Below are positions 9,333-18,938 of a DNA stretch of 64,000 bases, piece by piece. The stretch lies in NCBI RefSeq assembly GCF_014640175.1, contig NZ_BMGL01000001.1, positions 186,001 to 250,000 on the forward strand, given 5' to 3'. Both the position numbers and the translations under genes were made by a program. The notes under the pieces were generated by a model. It was not told where the DNA came from and did not search any database. It saw nothing but the letters and a program-made list of their open reading frames with translations. Every line of letters starts with the position of its first letter. Position 1 is the first letter of the stretch. The stretch comes from Psychroflexus salis (GTDB lineage Bacteria > Bacteroidota > Bacteroidia > Flavobacteriales > Flavobacteriaceae).

Positions 9333-11117
9333 ATGAATAAATTTCTTTTTATCTTTTTTTTAATTACTTCCATAACTTTTGGGCAATCCTTTAGTTTGGG
9401 TGAAAATTACTTGGACCAAGGTGAATATGAAAAAGCGAAAAGCATTTTTAAAAACCTGTACGAAAAGCAACCCCGCTCCCAAAAATATTTACTAGCTTAT
9501 ACTGAAGCATTAAAGGAATTAGAAGAATTAGAAAAAGCGGAAGAAGTTTTTTTGAATTATTTAAACACAACCAATAACTACCCAAATATAGACATCGAAC
9601 TTGGTCGGATTTACGAGTTGCAAGAAAAAAATGAATTGGCACAAAAATCGTATCAAAAAGCAATTGCTTCTATTTATGATAATCCAAATTATGCCTATGC
9701 CGTAGGAAGAACTTTTCAAGATTACAATTTACTGGACCAAGCTATTGTGGTTTATGAAAAAGCAAACGAACTGCAACCAAGAATAAATTACAAAGTTCAA
9801 TTGGCTCGAATTTATGGTGAACAAGGTAAATTGGAGCAAATGTTTCAAAATTACATTTACTTAATCTTAGAAAGTCCTAACTATTTTAATGTGGTGAGTA
9901 GAAACTTTAACGAATACATTACCGAAAATGCACAAAATGAAGCCAATACAGTCTTCAGAAAATTACTGCTAAAAGAGCTTCAAAAAGAACCCAATGTATT
10001 ATACAATCAACTACTAAGCTGGCTTTTTATGCAGCAAGGAGACTTTAGCAAAGCATTTGCGCAAGAAAAAGCAATTTACAAACGCAGCCAAAGTCAAAAT
10101 TTTCAACGCCTTATTGAATTAGCCGATGAAGCTGGAAATGCAAGTCAAAACACAGAAACATCGCAACTAATTTTAAATTATGTTATAGAAGAAGCAAAAG
10201 ACCGACGCAACCAACTTCGTGCAGTGCAATTGCTTATGAAACAAAAAGTTGCTTTTGCTAAACCCACAGAAAATCTAAACATAAAAGCTGATTTTGAAAA
10301 GTATTTAGACACGTATGGATATACTCCGAATACAGCCGAATTGCAATTGGTTTATGCTGAATTTTTAGCTTTTAGATTGCAAGAGAAAGAAGAAGCAAAA
10401 CAGCTTATTAATCAACTTTCTGAGCAAGCCATCAATACTTTTACCCAAGCCAATGCCAAGATGTTATTAGCTGATATTTTTGTACTAGAAGAACAATTTA
10501 ATCAAGCTTTGGTGTATTATTCTCAAGTAGAAAAATTGGTTAAAAACACCAATTTAGCACAAGAAGCAAAATTTAAAGTCGCAAAAACAAGCTATTTTAA
10601 AGGTGATTTTGAATGGGCAGTTACGCAACTAGACGTACTTAAAAACGCAACTTCGCAGCTAATTGCTAACGATGCCATGGCTTTAGCTAGAAATATAAAA
10701 GACAATTCGTACCAAGATTCCATTCAAACTGCATTACAAAAAATAGCTAAAGCAGATTTGTTGACTTTTCAAGAAGAAAGCGAAAATGCTATTGTATTAC
10801 TAAATGAAATTTTAAATGAATTTAAAGGTGAACCCATCGAAGATGAAGCGCTTTACAGAAAAGCAAATTTATTAAGCAAACTAGGAAATTTTCAAGCTGC
10901 AGCTGATGCCTACGAGCAAATTATTGAAAATTTTCCTTTCGATATTTTAGCTGATGATGCTTTGTTTGCGCTTAGTAAATTATATGAAAACCAATTGGCA
11001 CTCCCAGAAAAAGCCAAAACACAATACGAAAAAATTATTTTTGAACATCCCGACAGCATTTATTTTGTAGATGCGCAAAAGGCTTTCAGAAAATTACGTG
11101 GCGATGCAATTAATTAA
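9333..11117 (+). CDS. Secreted TPR protein
   Basis: A 594-residue protein with a signal peptide (about 1-17, ending ITFGQ) and tetratricopeptide repeats over nearly the whole mature chain; the final repeats (about 490-585) resemble the C-terminal TPRs of YbgF/CpoB-type proteins. It is probably periplasmic or outer-membrane-attached and acts as a protein-interaction scaffold; no catalytic domain is seen. I use ATG 9333. An in-frame TTG at 9318 adds only five residues and lies in a promoter-like TATAATTTG tract. It sits 64 bases before the ABC-F gene on the same strand. Its partner is unknown. Confidence 0.8.
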   Translation: MNKFLFIFFLITSITFGQSFSLGENYLDQGEYEKAKSIFKNLYEKQPRSQKYLLAYTEALKELEELEKAEEVFLNYLNTTNNYPNIDIELGRIYELQEKNELAQKSYQKAIASIYDNPNYAYAVGRTFQDYNLLDQAIVVYEKANELQPRINYKVQLARIYGEQGKLEQMFQNYIYLILESPNYFNVVSRNFNEYITENAQNEANTVFRKLLLKELQKEPNVLYNQLLSWLFMQQGDFSKAFAQEKAIYKRSQSQNFQRLIELADEAGNASQNTETSQLILNYVIEEAKDRRNQLRAVQLLMKQKVAFAKPTENLNIKADFEKYLDTYGYTPNTAELQLVYAEFLAFRLQEKEEAKQLINQLSEQAINTFTQANAKMLLADIFVLEEQFNQALVYYSQVEKLVKNTNLAQEAKFKVAKTSYFKGDFEWAVTQLDVLKNATSQLIANDAMALARNIKDNSYQDSIQTALQKIAKADLLTFQEESENAIVLLNEILNEFKGEPIEDEALYRKANLLSKLGNFQAAADAYEQIIENFPFDILADDALFALSKLYENQLALPEKAKTQYEKIIFEHPDSIYFVDAQKAFRKLRGDAIN

Positions 11118-11181
11118 TAGGCACAAGCTTTAAATTTCATTCCTACGCGAAACTTCCCTACTTTCGCAAAAAATATAAACT

Positions 11182-13062
11182 TTGAATTACGTTTCTGTTG
11201 AAAATGTTGCCAAATCCTATGGAATGCTTCAATTATTTGAAGGTGTTTCTTTTGGAATTAACCAAGGCCAAAAAGTAGGTTTTGTAGCTAAAAATGGTTC
11301 TGGTAAAACCACCTTACTAAAAATTTTAGCTGGAAAAGAAACTGCCGATGCAGGCGAAGTAAATTACCGTAAATCTTTAAAAGTAGGTTTTCTAGATCAA
11401 GAACCCGATTTAGCATCTAATTTAACCGTAGAAGAAACCATTTTTGCTTCAGATAACGAAGTCTTACAAGTTATTAATAATTACGAAAAAGCACTACAAA
11501 ATCCTGAAGACACGGAAGCTTATCAAGCAGCATTCGAACAAATGGATGCTCTACAAGCTTGGGATTTTGAAACCCAATACCAACAAATACTATTCAAATT
11601 AAAACTATCAGACCTCAACAAAAAAGTAGGCGATTTGTCGGGTGGTCAAAAAAAACGCTTAGCACTTGCTAACTTAATCTTAGGCAAACCCGACCTGTTA
11701 ATTTTAGATGAACCTACCAACCACTTAGATTTAGAAATGATTGAGTGGTTGGAAGCTTTTTTCGCTTCAGAAAACCTTACTTTATTTATGGTAACACACG
11801 ATCGGTACTTTTTAGAGCGTGTTTGCAACCATATTATTGAATTAGACGAAGGTATAATTTACAATTACAAAGGAAACTATTCGTACTACCTAGAAAAACG
11901 CGAACAACGTTTAGAAACCGAAGCTGTAGAAACAGGAAAAGCCAAGCAACTTTATAAAAAAGAATTGACTTGGATGCGACGCCAACCAAAGGCACGAACT
12001 ACCAAATCGAAATCTAGAGTTAGCGGTTTCGACGAAATTAAAGAACGAGCCCACAAACGCCGAAATAGCCATGAAGTTGAACTGGAAATTAACATGGAGC
12101 GCATGGGAACTAAGGTGGTAGAGTTGCATCAAATTGGAAAATCTTTCGATAATAAACAACTCTTCGATCAATTTTCGTACAACTTTAAACGTGCCGAACG
12201 CATTGGTATAATTGGCAAAAACGGAACAGGTAAATCTACTTTTTTACATATACTTACCGGTAACTTAGTACCCGATTCTGGTAAAGTTGTGCATGGCGAA
12301 ACCATAAAATTTGGGTATTATACACAAGGTGGAATTAAAGCTAAAGAAGGACAAAAAGTAATCGATGTAATTCGCGAATTTGGCGAATACATTCCGCTTC
12401 AAAAAGGAAGAAAAATTTCTGCACAACAATTGCTCGAACGCTTTTTATTCGACCGAAAAAAACAATACGATTTTGTTGAAAAACTAAGTGGTGGCGAACG
12501 TAAACGACTCTATTTATGTACCGTTTTAATACAAAACCCTAACTTTTTAATTCTCGATGAACCAACCAACGATTTAGACATTGTAACTTTAAATGTGCTA
12601 GAAAACTTTTTGTTAGACTTCCCAGGCTGTTTAATTGTAGTTTCTCACGACCGTTATTTCATGGATAAAATTGTAGATCATTTATTTGTGTTTGGCGAAG
12701 GTGAAACTGGAATTGCAGACTTCCCAGGTAATTATTCAGATTACCGAGAATACAAAGCAGAATTAGATGCAGCGCCAAAAGAAAAAAAGGAAATTACCAA
12801 GCCAACTGAAGCTAAGGTAATTGAAAAAACAACTTCTTCTAAATCGAATGCTTTAAGTTACAACGAGCAGAAAGAATTTAAAAAATTAGAACGAGAAATA
12901 GTTGAATTAGAGAAGAAAAAAGAAAACTTACAACAAAGCTTTTTAAAAGATTTAGATGCCGAAGAAATTAAAAAAAATTCAATTCAACTAGAAGAAACGG
13001 AACATCAAATCGAAAAGAAAACCGAGCGTTGGTTCGAACTTTCAGCTCAATTAGAAGATTAA
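11182..13062 (+). CDS. ABC-F family ATPase (Uup-like)
   Basis: Soluble ABC protein with two ATPase domains and no membrane segment. Domain 1 has Walker A (AKNGSGKTT, near residue 40), signature SGGQKKRLALA and LILDEPTNHLD. Domain 2 has GKNGTGKST, SGGERKRL and LILDEPTNDLD. A basic inter-domain linker (about 245-300) and a C-terminal coiled coil (about 545-626) fit the Uup branch. ABC-F proteins bind the ribosome and modulate translation, or confer antibiotic resistance; Uup is also linked to ribosome assembly. The start is TTG, giving MNYVSVENV; no ATG lies near the conserved N-terminus. Confidence 0.92.
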   Translation: MNYVSVENVAKSYGMLQLFEGVSFGINQGQKVGFVAKNGSGKTTLLKILAGKETADAGEVNYRKSLKVGFLDQEPDLASNLTVEETIFASDNEVLQVINNYEKALQNPEDTEAYQAAFEQMDALQAWDFETQYQQILFKLKLSDLNKKVGDLSGGQKKRLALANLILGKPDLLILDEPTNHLDLEMIEWLEAFFASENLTLFMVTHDRYFLERVCNHIIELDEGIIYNYKGNYSYYLEKREQRLETEAVETGKAKQLYKKELTWMRRQPKARTTKSKSRVSGFDEIKERAHKRRNSHEVELEINMERMGTKVVELHQIGKSFDNKQLFDQFSYNFKRAERIGIIGKNGTGKSTFLHILTGNLVPDSGKVVHGETIKFGYYTQGGIKAKEGQKVIDVIREFGEYIPLQKGRKISAQQLLERFLFDRKKQYDFVEKLSGGERKRLYLCTVLIQNPNFLILDEPTNDLDIVTLNVLENFLLDFPGCLIVVSHDRYFMDKIVDHLFVFGEGETGIADFPGNYSDYREYKAELDAAPKEKKEITKPTEAKVIEKTTSSKSNALSYNEQKEFKKLEREIVELEKKKENLQQSFLKDLDAEEIKKNSIQLEETEHQIEKKTERWFELSAQLED

Positions 13063-13168
13063 TTTAAAAGTAAATATCTTGTATAAGTAGTTGCCAATGA
13101 CACGAAAAAAAAATCAGTTCTATCATTAAACGATTGTTTTGAAGGACAAATTTTCGTAAATTAAAAAA

Positions 13169-13704
13169 GTGGAAAAAAAGAAAGTAACGAACTTGATTTC
13201 TTAGTTAAAAAACTAACAAATTCGATTGAAAATGTTGTTACTGGCGACAGTTTTTAAATGGTAGTTACGCTAGCATCAAAAAGTGATTTAAGAGCTATAA
13301 TGAAAAAGAATGGTTGGCTTTTCAATAGGAAAATTGAACATAAAAAACCTGAATCAGAAGTTTATAAATTAACGATTGTTGGAAATCCAAATGTAATAAA
13401 AGGATTAATGTGTGTTGAAATTAAACGAGAACACGTTTATATGCATTTGGTAGAGAATGCACCTTTTAATCGTGGTAAAGTAAAAATGTATGCAGGGGTT
13501 ACTGGGAATTTGATAGCTTTTGCGTGCCGACTTTCCTTTCAGCGTGGGCACGACGGAAATGTGTCCTTTTTGTCAAAAACTGATTTAATTGAACATTACG
13601 AAAAAACACTTGTAGCGTTTCATTTTGGTGGCCGAATAATGATAATAGAAACTAAATCAGCAATCAAACTAATAAATAGATATTTTAAAAACTTGGAATT
13701 ATGA
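13169..13704 (+). pseudogene. Broken conserved protein of unknown function
   Basis: The intact part is a 148-codon frame from ATG 13258, encoding a basic protein with a MKKNGWLFN block near the start and SFQRGHDGNVSF and HYEKTL...HFGGR blocks later. Directly upstream and in the same frame, separated only by a TAA (13255-13257), lie codons for LVKKLTNSIENVVTGDSF. This looks like the normal N-terminal helix with a CAA or GAA changed to TAA. Further upstream the only start-like codon (GTG 13169) is one base out of frame across an A7 run. I read this as a gene with a nonsense change and a frameshift, although the 148-residue part could still be made. The function is not recognised. Confidence 0.55.
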
Positions 13705-13865
13705 AAAAGAATAGAAATGAAACAGATATTATAGGTGGACAAGGCTCATTAACAAAAAAAGAAGAATTAGCCTTAAAAGAATATTTCTCAAAGAAAAAGA
13801 AAAATATTTCCGAAAGGAGAACGAATAAGCGAACTGAAAAGAAAAGTCAAGACTTAACAGCATAG
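13701..13865 (+). CDS. Small basic protein, 54 residues
   Basis: An ATG overlaps the TGA of the preceding frame by four bases (ATGA), a classic translational-coupling arrangement. It encodes a 54-residue, Lys/Arg-rich, soluble peptide with a GGQGSLTKKEE segment near residue 12-22 and a strongly basic tail. It is too short for confident family assignment. The coupled pair, a protein of about 175 residues followed by a tiny basic one, is organised like a toxin-antitoxin or protein-regulator pair, but that is only inference. With the upstream gene damaged, it may be a remnant too. Confidence 0.45.
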   Translation: MKKNRNETDIIGGQGSLTKKEELALKEYFSKKKKNISERRTNKRTEKKSQDLTA

Positions 13866-14022
13866 CGAAAAGTAATACTTGCAACAGCGCAAAACAAAAA
13901 CCTGCCATCCAAAAAACGCAGTTAGGCAGGACGAGACTTTTATGTATTTTTGAAAATGTAAAACCTTAAAAAAAATTCGTGTATTTTAAGTTGTCACTTA
14001 TTTATATGCGCCCAACGTAACT

Positions 14023-14796
14023 ATGTGGTTTCAAATAAAAGCATACATCTGGTTTTTGTTGACTTCTAAAAATCAACATGGCATTCATTCGCCATTTGTT
14101 TACCAATTAATTACAAAATGTTTTTACGACAAGTCGCACTACCCTATTTACCATAAGTGGAAAGCAGTTCAACAAACGTATTTTAAGTCAAAAAAAACTT
14201 TTAATATGTATGATGCAGGTGCTGGTTCGCGTGTTTTTAAAAACACACAAAGAAAAGTTTCAGCAGTTGCAAAAAATGCAGGTATCACCTACAAACGTGC
14301 AAAATTATTATACCGAATTTCGAAATATCTTCACATTAAAAAAGCCTTAGAACTAGGAACATCTCTAGGTTTAGGCAGTATTGCTTTAGGTTTAAACAAC
14401 CAACTAGAATTAACTACGGTTGAAGCTTGCTCCACTACTTCACAATTTGCAAAATCTGCTGCCGAAAGCTTAAAATTAAAAAATATTCAGTTTAGTAATG
14501 AAGCTTTCGAAAGCTATTTAGAGAATCTTTCAATTCACACCAAATTCGATTTAATTTTCATCGATGGGAATCATCAAAAGGAAGCAACACTTACTTATTT
14601 TAGTAAATTGCTGCCGCATACCCATAACGATTCCATTGTAATTTTAGACGATATTCACTGGAGCAAAGGCATGCAAGATGCTTGGAAAGAAATAAAACAA
14701 AACCCACAAGTACGAGTAAGCATAGATACTTTTTTTTGGGGCATGATTTTCTTCAGAAAAGAACAAGAAAAAGAGCATTTTAAAATTCGTGTTTAA
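14023..14796 (+). CDS. SAM-dependent O-methyltransferase-like protein
   Basis: A 257-residue cytosolic class I methyltransferase. The SAM-binding glycine motif ALELGTSLGLGSIALG lies at about residues 107-122, a post-II acidic strand with EACS follows, and FDLIFIDGNHQKEA (about 183-196) resembles the DGNH metal/substrate site of the methyltransferase-24/catechol-type branch. The N-terminal block with HGIHSPFVY is a hallmark I associate with Bacteroidota members of this family. The substrate is unknown. It lies 20 bases before folB and is probably co-transcribed with it. Confidence 0.8.
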   Translation: MWFQIKAYIWFLLTSKNQHGIHSPFVYQLITKCFYDKSHYPIYHKWKAVQQTYFKSKKTFNMYDAGAGSRVFKNTQRKVSAVAKNAGITYKRAKLLYRISKYLHIKKALELGTSLGLGSIALGLNNQLELTTVEACSTTSQFAKSAAESLKLKNIQFSNEAFESYLENLSIHTKFDLIFIDGNHQKEATLTYFSKLLPHTHNDSIVILDDIHWSKGMQDAWKEIKQNPQVRVSIDTFFWGMIFFRKEQEKEHFKIRV

Positions 14797-14816
14797 TCCC
14801 TATAAATTAAGAAAAA

Positions 14817-15179
14817 ATGAAATTAGATTATATTGTATTAGAAAATATTCGCTGTTATTCCTACCACGGTTGTTTGCCACAAGAAACTAAAATTGGTAGT
14901 GATTATCGGGTAGATTTAAAAGTGGAAGCCGACTTGAGTATTTCTGCTCAAAGCGACGATTTAAAAGACACTGTAGATTATGTACACCTTAACAAAATTG
15001 TAATAGAAGAAATGAATATTCCTTCCAAATTACTAGAACATGTTGCCGAACGCATTGCCAATCGTATTTTAAATGAACTTGTAAGCGTTCAACATTTAAG
15101 AGTAGAAGTAGCTAAAATTAATCCCCCATTAGGTGGCGATGTGCAATCTGTGAAAATTGGTTTGCAAAAAAGCAGATAA
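14817..15179 (+). CDS. folB: Dihydroneopterin aldolase
   Basis: Cytosolic enzyme of folate synthesis that splits 7,8-dihydroneopterin to 6-hydroxymethyl-dihydropterin and glycolaldehyde. The 120-residue length is normal. Typical features are the N-terminal CYSYHGCLPQE segment, a DTVDYVHL block and the C-terminal KINPPLGGDV strand, where the Lys is the family's catalytic lysine region. It is followed 30 bases later by a strong intrinsic terminator shared with the convergent acyl-CoA dehydrogenase. Confidence 0.95.
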   Translation: MKLDYIVLENIRCYSYHGCLPQETKIGSDYRVDLKVEADLSISAQSDDLKDTVDYVHLNKIVIEEMNIPSKLLEHVAERIANRILNELVSVQHLRVEVAKINPPLGGDVQSVKIGLQKSR

Positions 15180-15209
15180 TTTTAGTAAAGCAATTAGTAG
15201 AATAAACTA

Positions 15210-15239
15210 AAAAATCCCGCTTTAATCAGCGGGATTTTT
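15210..15239. terminator. Bidirectional intrinsic terminator
   Basis: An inverted repeat (AAATCCCGC with GCGGGATTT, loop TTTAATCA) is flanked by A and T runs on the two sides, so it can terminate folB on the plus strand and the acyl-CoA dehydrogenase on the minus strand. Confidence 0.9.
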
Positions 15240-15267
15240 AATATCATGTAATCTAATTTAATAAATT

Positions 15268-16410
15268 TTAGTCTTCTAATATTGTTCTAGAAATTACAAT
15301 CTTTTGAATTTCTGAAGTTCCTTCGTAAATCTGTGTAATTTTTGCGTCACGCATTAAACGCTCAACATGGTATTCTTTTACATAACCATTCCCACCGTGA
15401 ACTTGTACAGCTTCAGTAGTCACATCCATAGCAACTTGCGAAGCATACAATTTAGCCATGGCACCAGATAAATCGTAATTGTCGCCATTATCTTTATCTA
15501 CAGCTGCCTTCATAACTAAATGTCTAGCTGCTTCAATACTGGTATGCATATCGGCTAATTTAAAAGCAATAGCTTGGTGGTTTTTAATTTCGGTTCCAAA
15601 GGCTTTTCTAGTTTTGGCATATTCTAGTGCTAATTCGTAGGCACCAGCTGCAATTCCTAAAGCTTGAGCTGCAATACCAATTCTCCCACCAGAAAGTGTT
15701 TTCATGGCAAATTTAAAACCAAAACCATCTTCTCCTATTCTGTTTTCTTTAGGCACTTTAACATCGTTAAAAATCAACGAATGGGTGTCACTCCCTCGGA
15801 TTCCCATTTTATCTTCCTTGGGGCCAATTTCGAAACCTTCCCAGCCTTTTTCGACAATAAAAGCATTAATTCCGCGGTGTTTTTTTTCACGATCGGTTTG
15901 AGCAATTATCAGGTAATAGTCGGCAGAATTTCCGTTCGTAATCCAGTTTTTGGTTCCATTTAAAATATAATGATCGCCTTGATCTATGGCAGTAGTTTTT
16001 TGCGAAGTTGCATCACTTCCAGCTTCGGGTTCACTTAAACAAAAAGCTCCTATGGATTCTCCTGAAGTTAATTTAGTTAAATATTTTTCTTTTTGTTCTT
16101 TCGATCCGTAAGTATCTAAACCCCAACAAACCAAAGAATTGTTTACCGATACTACAACAGAAGCAGATGCATCAACTTTAGAAAGCTCTTCCATGGCGAT
16201 TACGTAAGCAACCGTATCCATACCACCACCACCATATTCAGGACTAGCCATCATTCCCATAAAACCAAGCTCTCCTAACTGCTTAATTTGCTCCTTAGGA
16301 AATTCTTGCTTATTATCACGTTCAATTACACCAGGTAAAAGTTCATTTTTCGCAAAATCACGAGCCGCTTGGCGAATCATTTCGTGTTCTTCAGTTAATT
16401 TAAAATCCAT
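15268..16410 (-). CDS. Acyl-CoA dehydrogenase
   Basis: FAD-dependent dehydrogenase introducing the alpha,beta double bond into acyl-CoA in fatty-acid or branched amino-acid breakdown. At 380 residues it is the standard short form. The FAD/substrate signature FCLSEPEAGSDA is near residue 127, and the C-terminal QIYEGTSEIQ motif near 362 carries the catalytic-base position of the short/medium-chain branch. It most resembles short-chain (butyryl-) type enzymes; chain length cannot be settled here. A -7 box TATATTTG lies on the minus strand at 16442-16449. It is a single-gene unit. Confidence 0.93.
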   Translation of the reverse strand: MDFKLTEEHEMIRQAARDFAKNELLPGVIERDNKQEFPKEQIKQLGELGFMGMMASPEYGGGGMDTVAYVIAMEELSKVDASASVVVSVNNSLVCWGLDTYGSKEQKEKYLTKLTSGESIGAFCLSEPEAGSDATSQKTTAIDQGDHYILNGTKNWITNGNSADYYLIIAQTDREKKHRGINAFIVEKGWEGFEIGPKEDKMGIRGSDTHSLIFNDVKVPKENRIGEDGFGFKFAMKTLSGGRIGIAAQALGIAAGAYELALEYAKTRKAFGTEIKNHQAIAFKLADMHTSIEAARHLVMKAAVDKDNGDNYDLSGAMAKLYASQVAMDVTTEAVQVHGGNGYVKEYHVERLMRDAKITQIYEGTSEIQKIVISRTILED

Positions 16411-16441
16411 ATCTAATTTCTTAATCCTTAATTTTAAAGCA

Positions 16442-16449
16442 CAAATATA
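16442..16449 (-). promoter_or_regulatory. -7 box of the acyl-CoA dehydrogenase promoter
   Basis: Minus strand TATATTTG, an exact TAnnTTTG match, 31 bases before the start codon. No -33 element was assigned. Confidence 0.5.
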
Positions 16450-16530
16450 CTTTAAACTGCTTAATTTTCAGTGATTTTTAGCTATTTTTACGAATTATTC
16501 AATCGATATAGTGAATAGGTATAAAATATC

Positions 16531-17595
16531 ATGAAATCAATAAAAACTTTCTCAGTGCTTGGTGTAATGTCTGGAACTTCGCTAGATGGAATAGATTTTT
16601 GTTGGGTGAAATTTTCTAATACAAACAATTGGCAGTTTGAAATTGTAGAAGCTCAAACCATACCCTATTCAATTAAATGGAAAGAAAAATTAAATCAGGC
16701 TCACCGGCTAACTTCAAATAACTTAGCCCGATTAAATGAAGAATACAGTCTTTTTTTAAGTGAAGCTATAGCGCATTTTATAGCTAAAAAAAACATTATT
16801 AATTTAGACTTTGTAGCTTCACATGGACATACCATTTTGCATCAGCCTAAAAATGGAATTACACTTCAAATTGGAAATTTACAGCAAATTACTAACAAAT
16901 TAAATCTACCAGTAATATGCGATTTTAGAGTGCAAGATGTGCAACTTGGTGGTCAAGGTGCTCCATTAGTACCCATTGGAGATCGTTTGCTTTTTGGTGA
17001 ATATGACTCTTGTGTTAATTTGGGTGGTTTTGCTAATATTTCTTTCGAAGAAAACAAGCAACGCATTGCTTACGATATTTGTCCTGTTAATATAGTACTG
17101 AATTATTTTGCTGAAAAATTAGGCGTTAATTTTGATGAAGATGGTGCAATTGCAAAAGCCAATAAACACGATGATGCTTTATTAGAAGATTTAAATAGGC
17201 GAACCTATTATGCAGAAAAAAGTCCAAAATCTTTAGGAAAAGAATGGGTTGAAGATGAATTTTTACCGATAATTGAAACCTATAAACTATCTCCAGAAGT
17301 AATAATTGCAACACTTACGCATCATGCTGCCTACCAAATAGCAAAAAACCTAAAACCAAACCAAAAGGTTTTAGTAACAGGCGGCGGAGCGTTCAATTCA
17401 CATTTAATTCGACTGCTTCAATCGCAAACTTTGGCTAAAATAATCTTACCAGATAACAAGATTATTAACTACAAAGAAGCTTTAATTTTCGCATTTTTAG
17501 GTGTATTACGTAAGCTAAATCAGCCAAATGTTTTGGCTAGCGTAACAGGAGCTTCAAAAAACCATTCTTCAGGAATTATTCATTTACCAGTTTAA
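16531..17595 (+). CDS. anmK: Anhydro-N-acetylmuramic acid kinase
   Basis: Converts 1,6-anhydro-MurNAc to MurNAc-6-phosphate with ATP and water during peptidoglycan recycling in the cytosol. The N-terminal GVMSGTSLDGIDF motif (about residues 11-23) is diagnostic, as are the SHGHTILHQP segment and the C-terminal VTGGGAFNSHL nucleotide-binding block. The length of 354 is typical. It is followed by a short AT-rich hairpin with a T-rich tail at about 17615-17640, separating it from the dehydrogenase operon. No other murein-recycling gene is adjacent. Confidence 0.96.
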   Translation: MKSIKTFSVLGVMSGTSLDGIDFCWVKFSNTNNWQFEIVEAQTIPYSIKWKEKLNQAHRLTSNNLARLNEEYSLFLSEAIAHFIAKKNIINLDFVASHGHTILHQPKNGITLQIGNLQQITNKLNLPVICDFRVQDVQLGGQGAPLVPIGDRLLFGEYDSCVNLGGFANISFEENKQRIAYDICPVNIVLNYFAEKLGVNFDEDGAIAKANKHDDALLEDLNRRTYYAEKSPKSLGKEWVEDEFLPIIETYKLSPEVIIATLTHHAAYQIAKNLKPNQKVLVTGGGAFNSHLIRLLQSQTLAKIILPDNKIINYKEALIFAFLGVLRKLNQPNVLASVTGASKNHSSGIIHLPV

Positions 17596-17614
17596 CTCAC
17601 TGAAATTAAATACT

Positions 17615-17640
17615 TAGTATTTTAAAAAATACTATTTTCT
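17615..17640 (+). terminator. Probable terminator after anmK
   Basis: TAGTATTTT pairs with AAAATACTA across a minimal loop, followed by TTTTCTTTTT. The stem is AT-rich, so it is a weaker candidate than the GC-rich ones in this window. Confidence 0.45.
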
Positions 17641-17677
17641 TTTTAGCAGAAAGCTTAAATAAACTTCTTTCATTACT

Positions 17678-17685
17678 TATATTTG
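17678..17685 (+). promoter_or_regulatory. -7 box of the dehydrogenase/antiporter/TonB operon
   Basis: TATATTTG matches TAnnTTTG exactly, 25 bases before the dehydrogenase ATG. It is the likely promoter for the tightly spaced genes that follow. Confidence 0.5.
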
Positions 17686-17710
17686 TCTGCATTATTAAGA
17701 AAATTTTTAC

Positions 17711-18937
17711 ATGAAAGATTTACTCAATACCTACGAAAATAAAACTCCAGAGATTATCTTTAATTGGAATGATAGCGAAACCGAAGCAGAAGGCTGGGTA
17801 GTAATTAACTCACTTCGTGGTGGTGCAGCTGGTGGCGGAACCCGAATGCGCAAAGGTTTAGACATGAATGAAGTGCTTTCGTTAGCCAAAACTATGGAAG
17901 TAAAATTTACAATTTCTGGCCCAGCCATTGGTGGAGCAAAATCGGGTATAAACTTCGACCCAAACGACCCCAGAAAAAAAGGAGTTTTAGAACGTTGGTA
18001 TAAAGCCGTTTCTCCACTTTTAAAAAGTTATTACGGCACCGGCGGTGACTTAAATGTAGATGAAATTCATGAAGTAATTCCTATAACAGAAGAATGTGGA
18101 GTATGGCATCCACAAGAAGGTGTTTTTAATGGACACTTTCAACCTTCTGAAGCCGATAAAATTAACCGAATCGGGCAATTGCGAAACGGGGTAATTAAAG
18201 TTTTAGAAAACTCAACATATTCGCCAGATGTGTACAAGAAATATACCGTAGCCGACATGATTACCGGTTTTGGTGTAGCCGAATCGATAAAGCATTATTA
18301 CTCAATTTATGGTGGAGACCTTACCCAAAAAAGAGCCATTGTTCAAGGCTTTGGCAATGTAGGTTCGGCAGCAGCCTTTTACCTAGCTAAAATGGGAGTT
18401 AAAATTGTTGGTATTATTGATAGTGTTGGCGGATTAATTAATCAGGATGGTTTTTCGTTTGAAGACATAAGAGAACTTTATCTCAATAAAGATGGAAATA
18501 AACTGAAAGCAGAAAACATGCTAAGCTTTGATGATGTAAATGAACAAATTTGGAAACTAGAAGCAGAAATATTTGCTCCCTGTGCCGCTTCTCGATTAAT
18601 TACAAAATCGCAAGTTGACCAGATGCTAGATAGCAGTTTAGAAGTAATCTCTTCTGGGGCAAATGTTCCCTTTGCTGATAAGGAAATATTTTTTGGCCCA
18701 ATCATGGAATATACAGATGAACGAGTTAGCTTAATACCAGATTTTATAAGCAATTGCGGCATGGCTCGCGTATTTGCTTATTTTATGGAACGCAAAGTAC
18801 AAATGACGGATGAAGCCATTTTTAACGATACTTCTATTACCATAAAAAATGCATTGCAAAATGTATTTGACCACAGCAACGATAAACAAAACTTAAGCGC
18901 AACTGCTTTTGAAATTTCACTAAAACAACTTTTATAA
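17711..18937 (+). CDS. Glu/Leu/Phe/Val dehydrogenase family protein
   Basis: NAD(P)-dependent amino-acid dehydrogenase performing reversible oxidative deamination. The N-terminal substrate domain contains GGGTRMRKGL, then a GGAKSGINFDP block with the catalytic lysine, and YGTGGDLNVDE. The C-terminal Rossmann domain carries VQGFGNVGSAAA near residue 215. The 408-residue length lies between leucine dehydrogenases (about 360) and glutamate dehydrogenases (about 450), so substrate choice is uncertain. It is one base upstream of the nhaD start and heads a compact operon. Confidence 0.88.
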   Translation: MKDLLNTYENKTPEIIFNWNDSETEAEGWVVINSLRGGAAGGGTRMRKGLDMNEVLSLAKTMEVKFTISGPAIGGAKSGINFDPNDPRKKGVLERWYKAVSPLLKSYYGTGGDLNVDEIHEVIPITEECGVWHPQEGVFNGHFQPSEADKINRIGQLRNGVIKVLENSTYSPDVYKKYTVADMITGFGVAESIKHYYSIYGGDLTQKRAIVQGFGNVGSAAAFYLAKMGVKIVGIIDSVGGLINQDGFSFEDIRELYLNKDGNKLKAENMLSFDDVNEQIWKLEAEIFAPCAASRLITKSQVDQMLDSSLEVISSGANVPFADKEIFFGPIMEYTDERVSLIPDFISNCGMARVFAYFMERKVQMTDEAIFNDTSITIKNALQNVFDHSNDKQNLSATAFEISLKQLL

Positions 18938-18938
18938 C

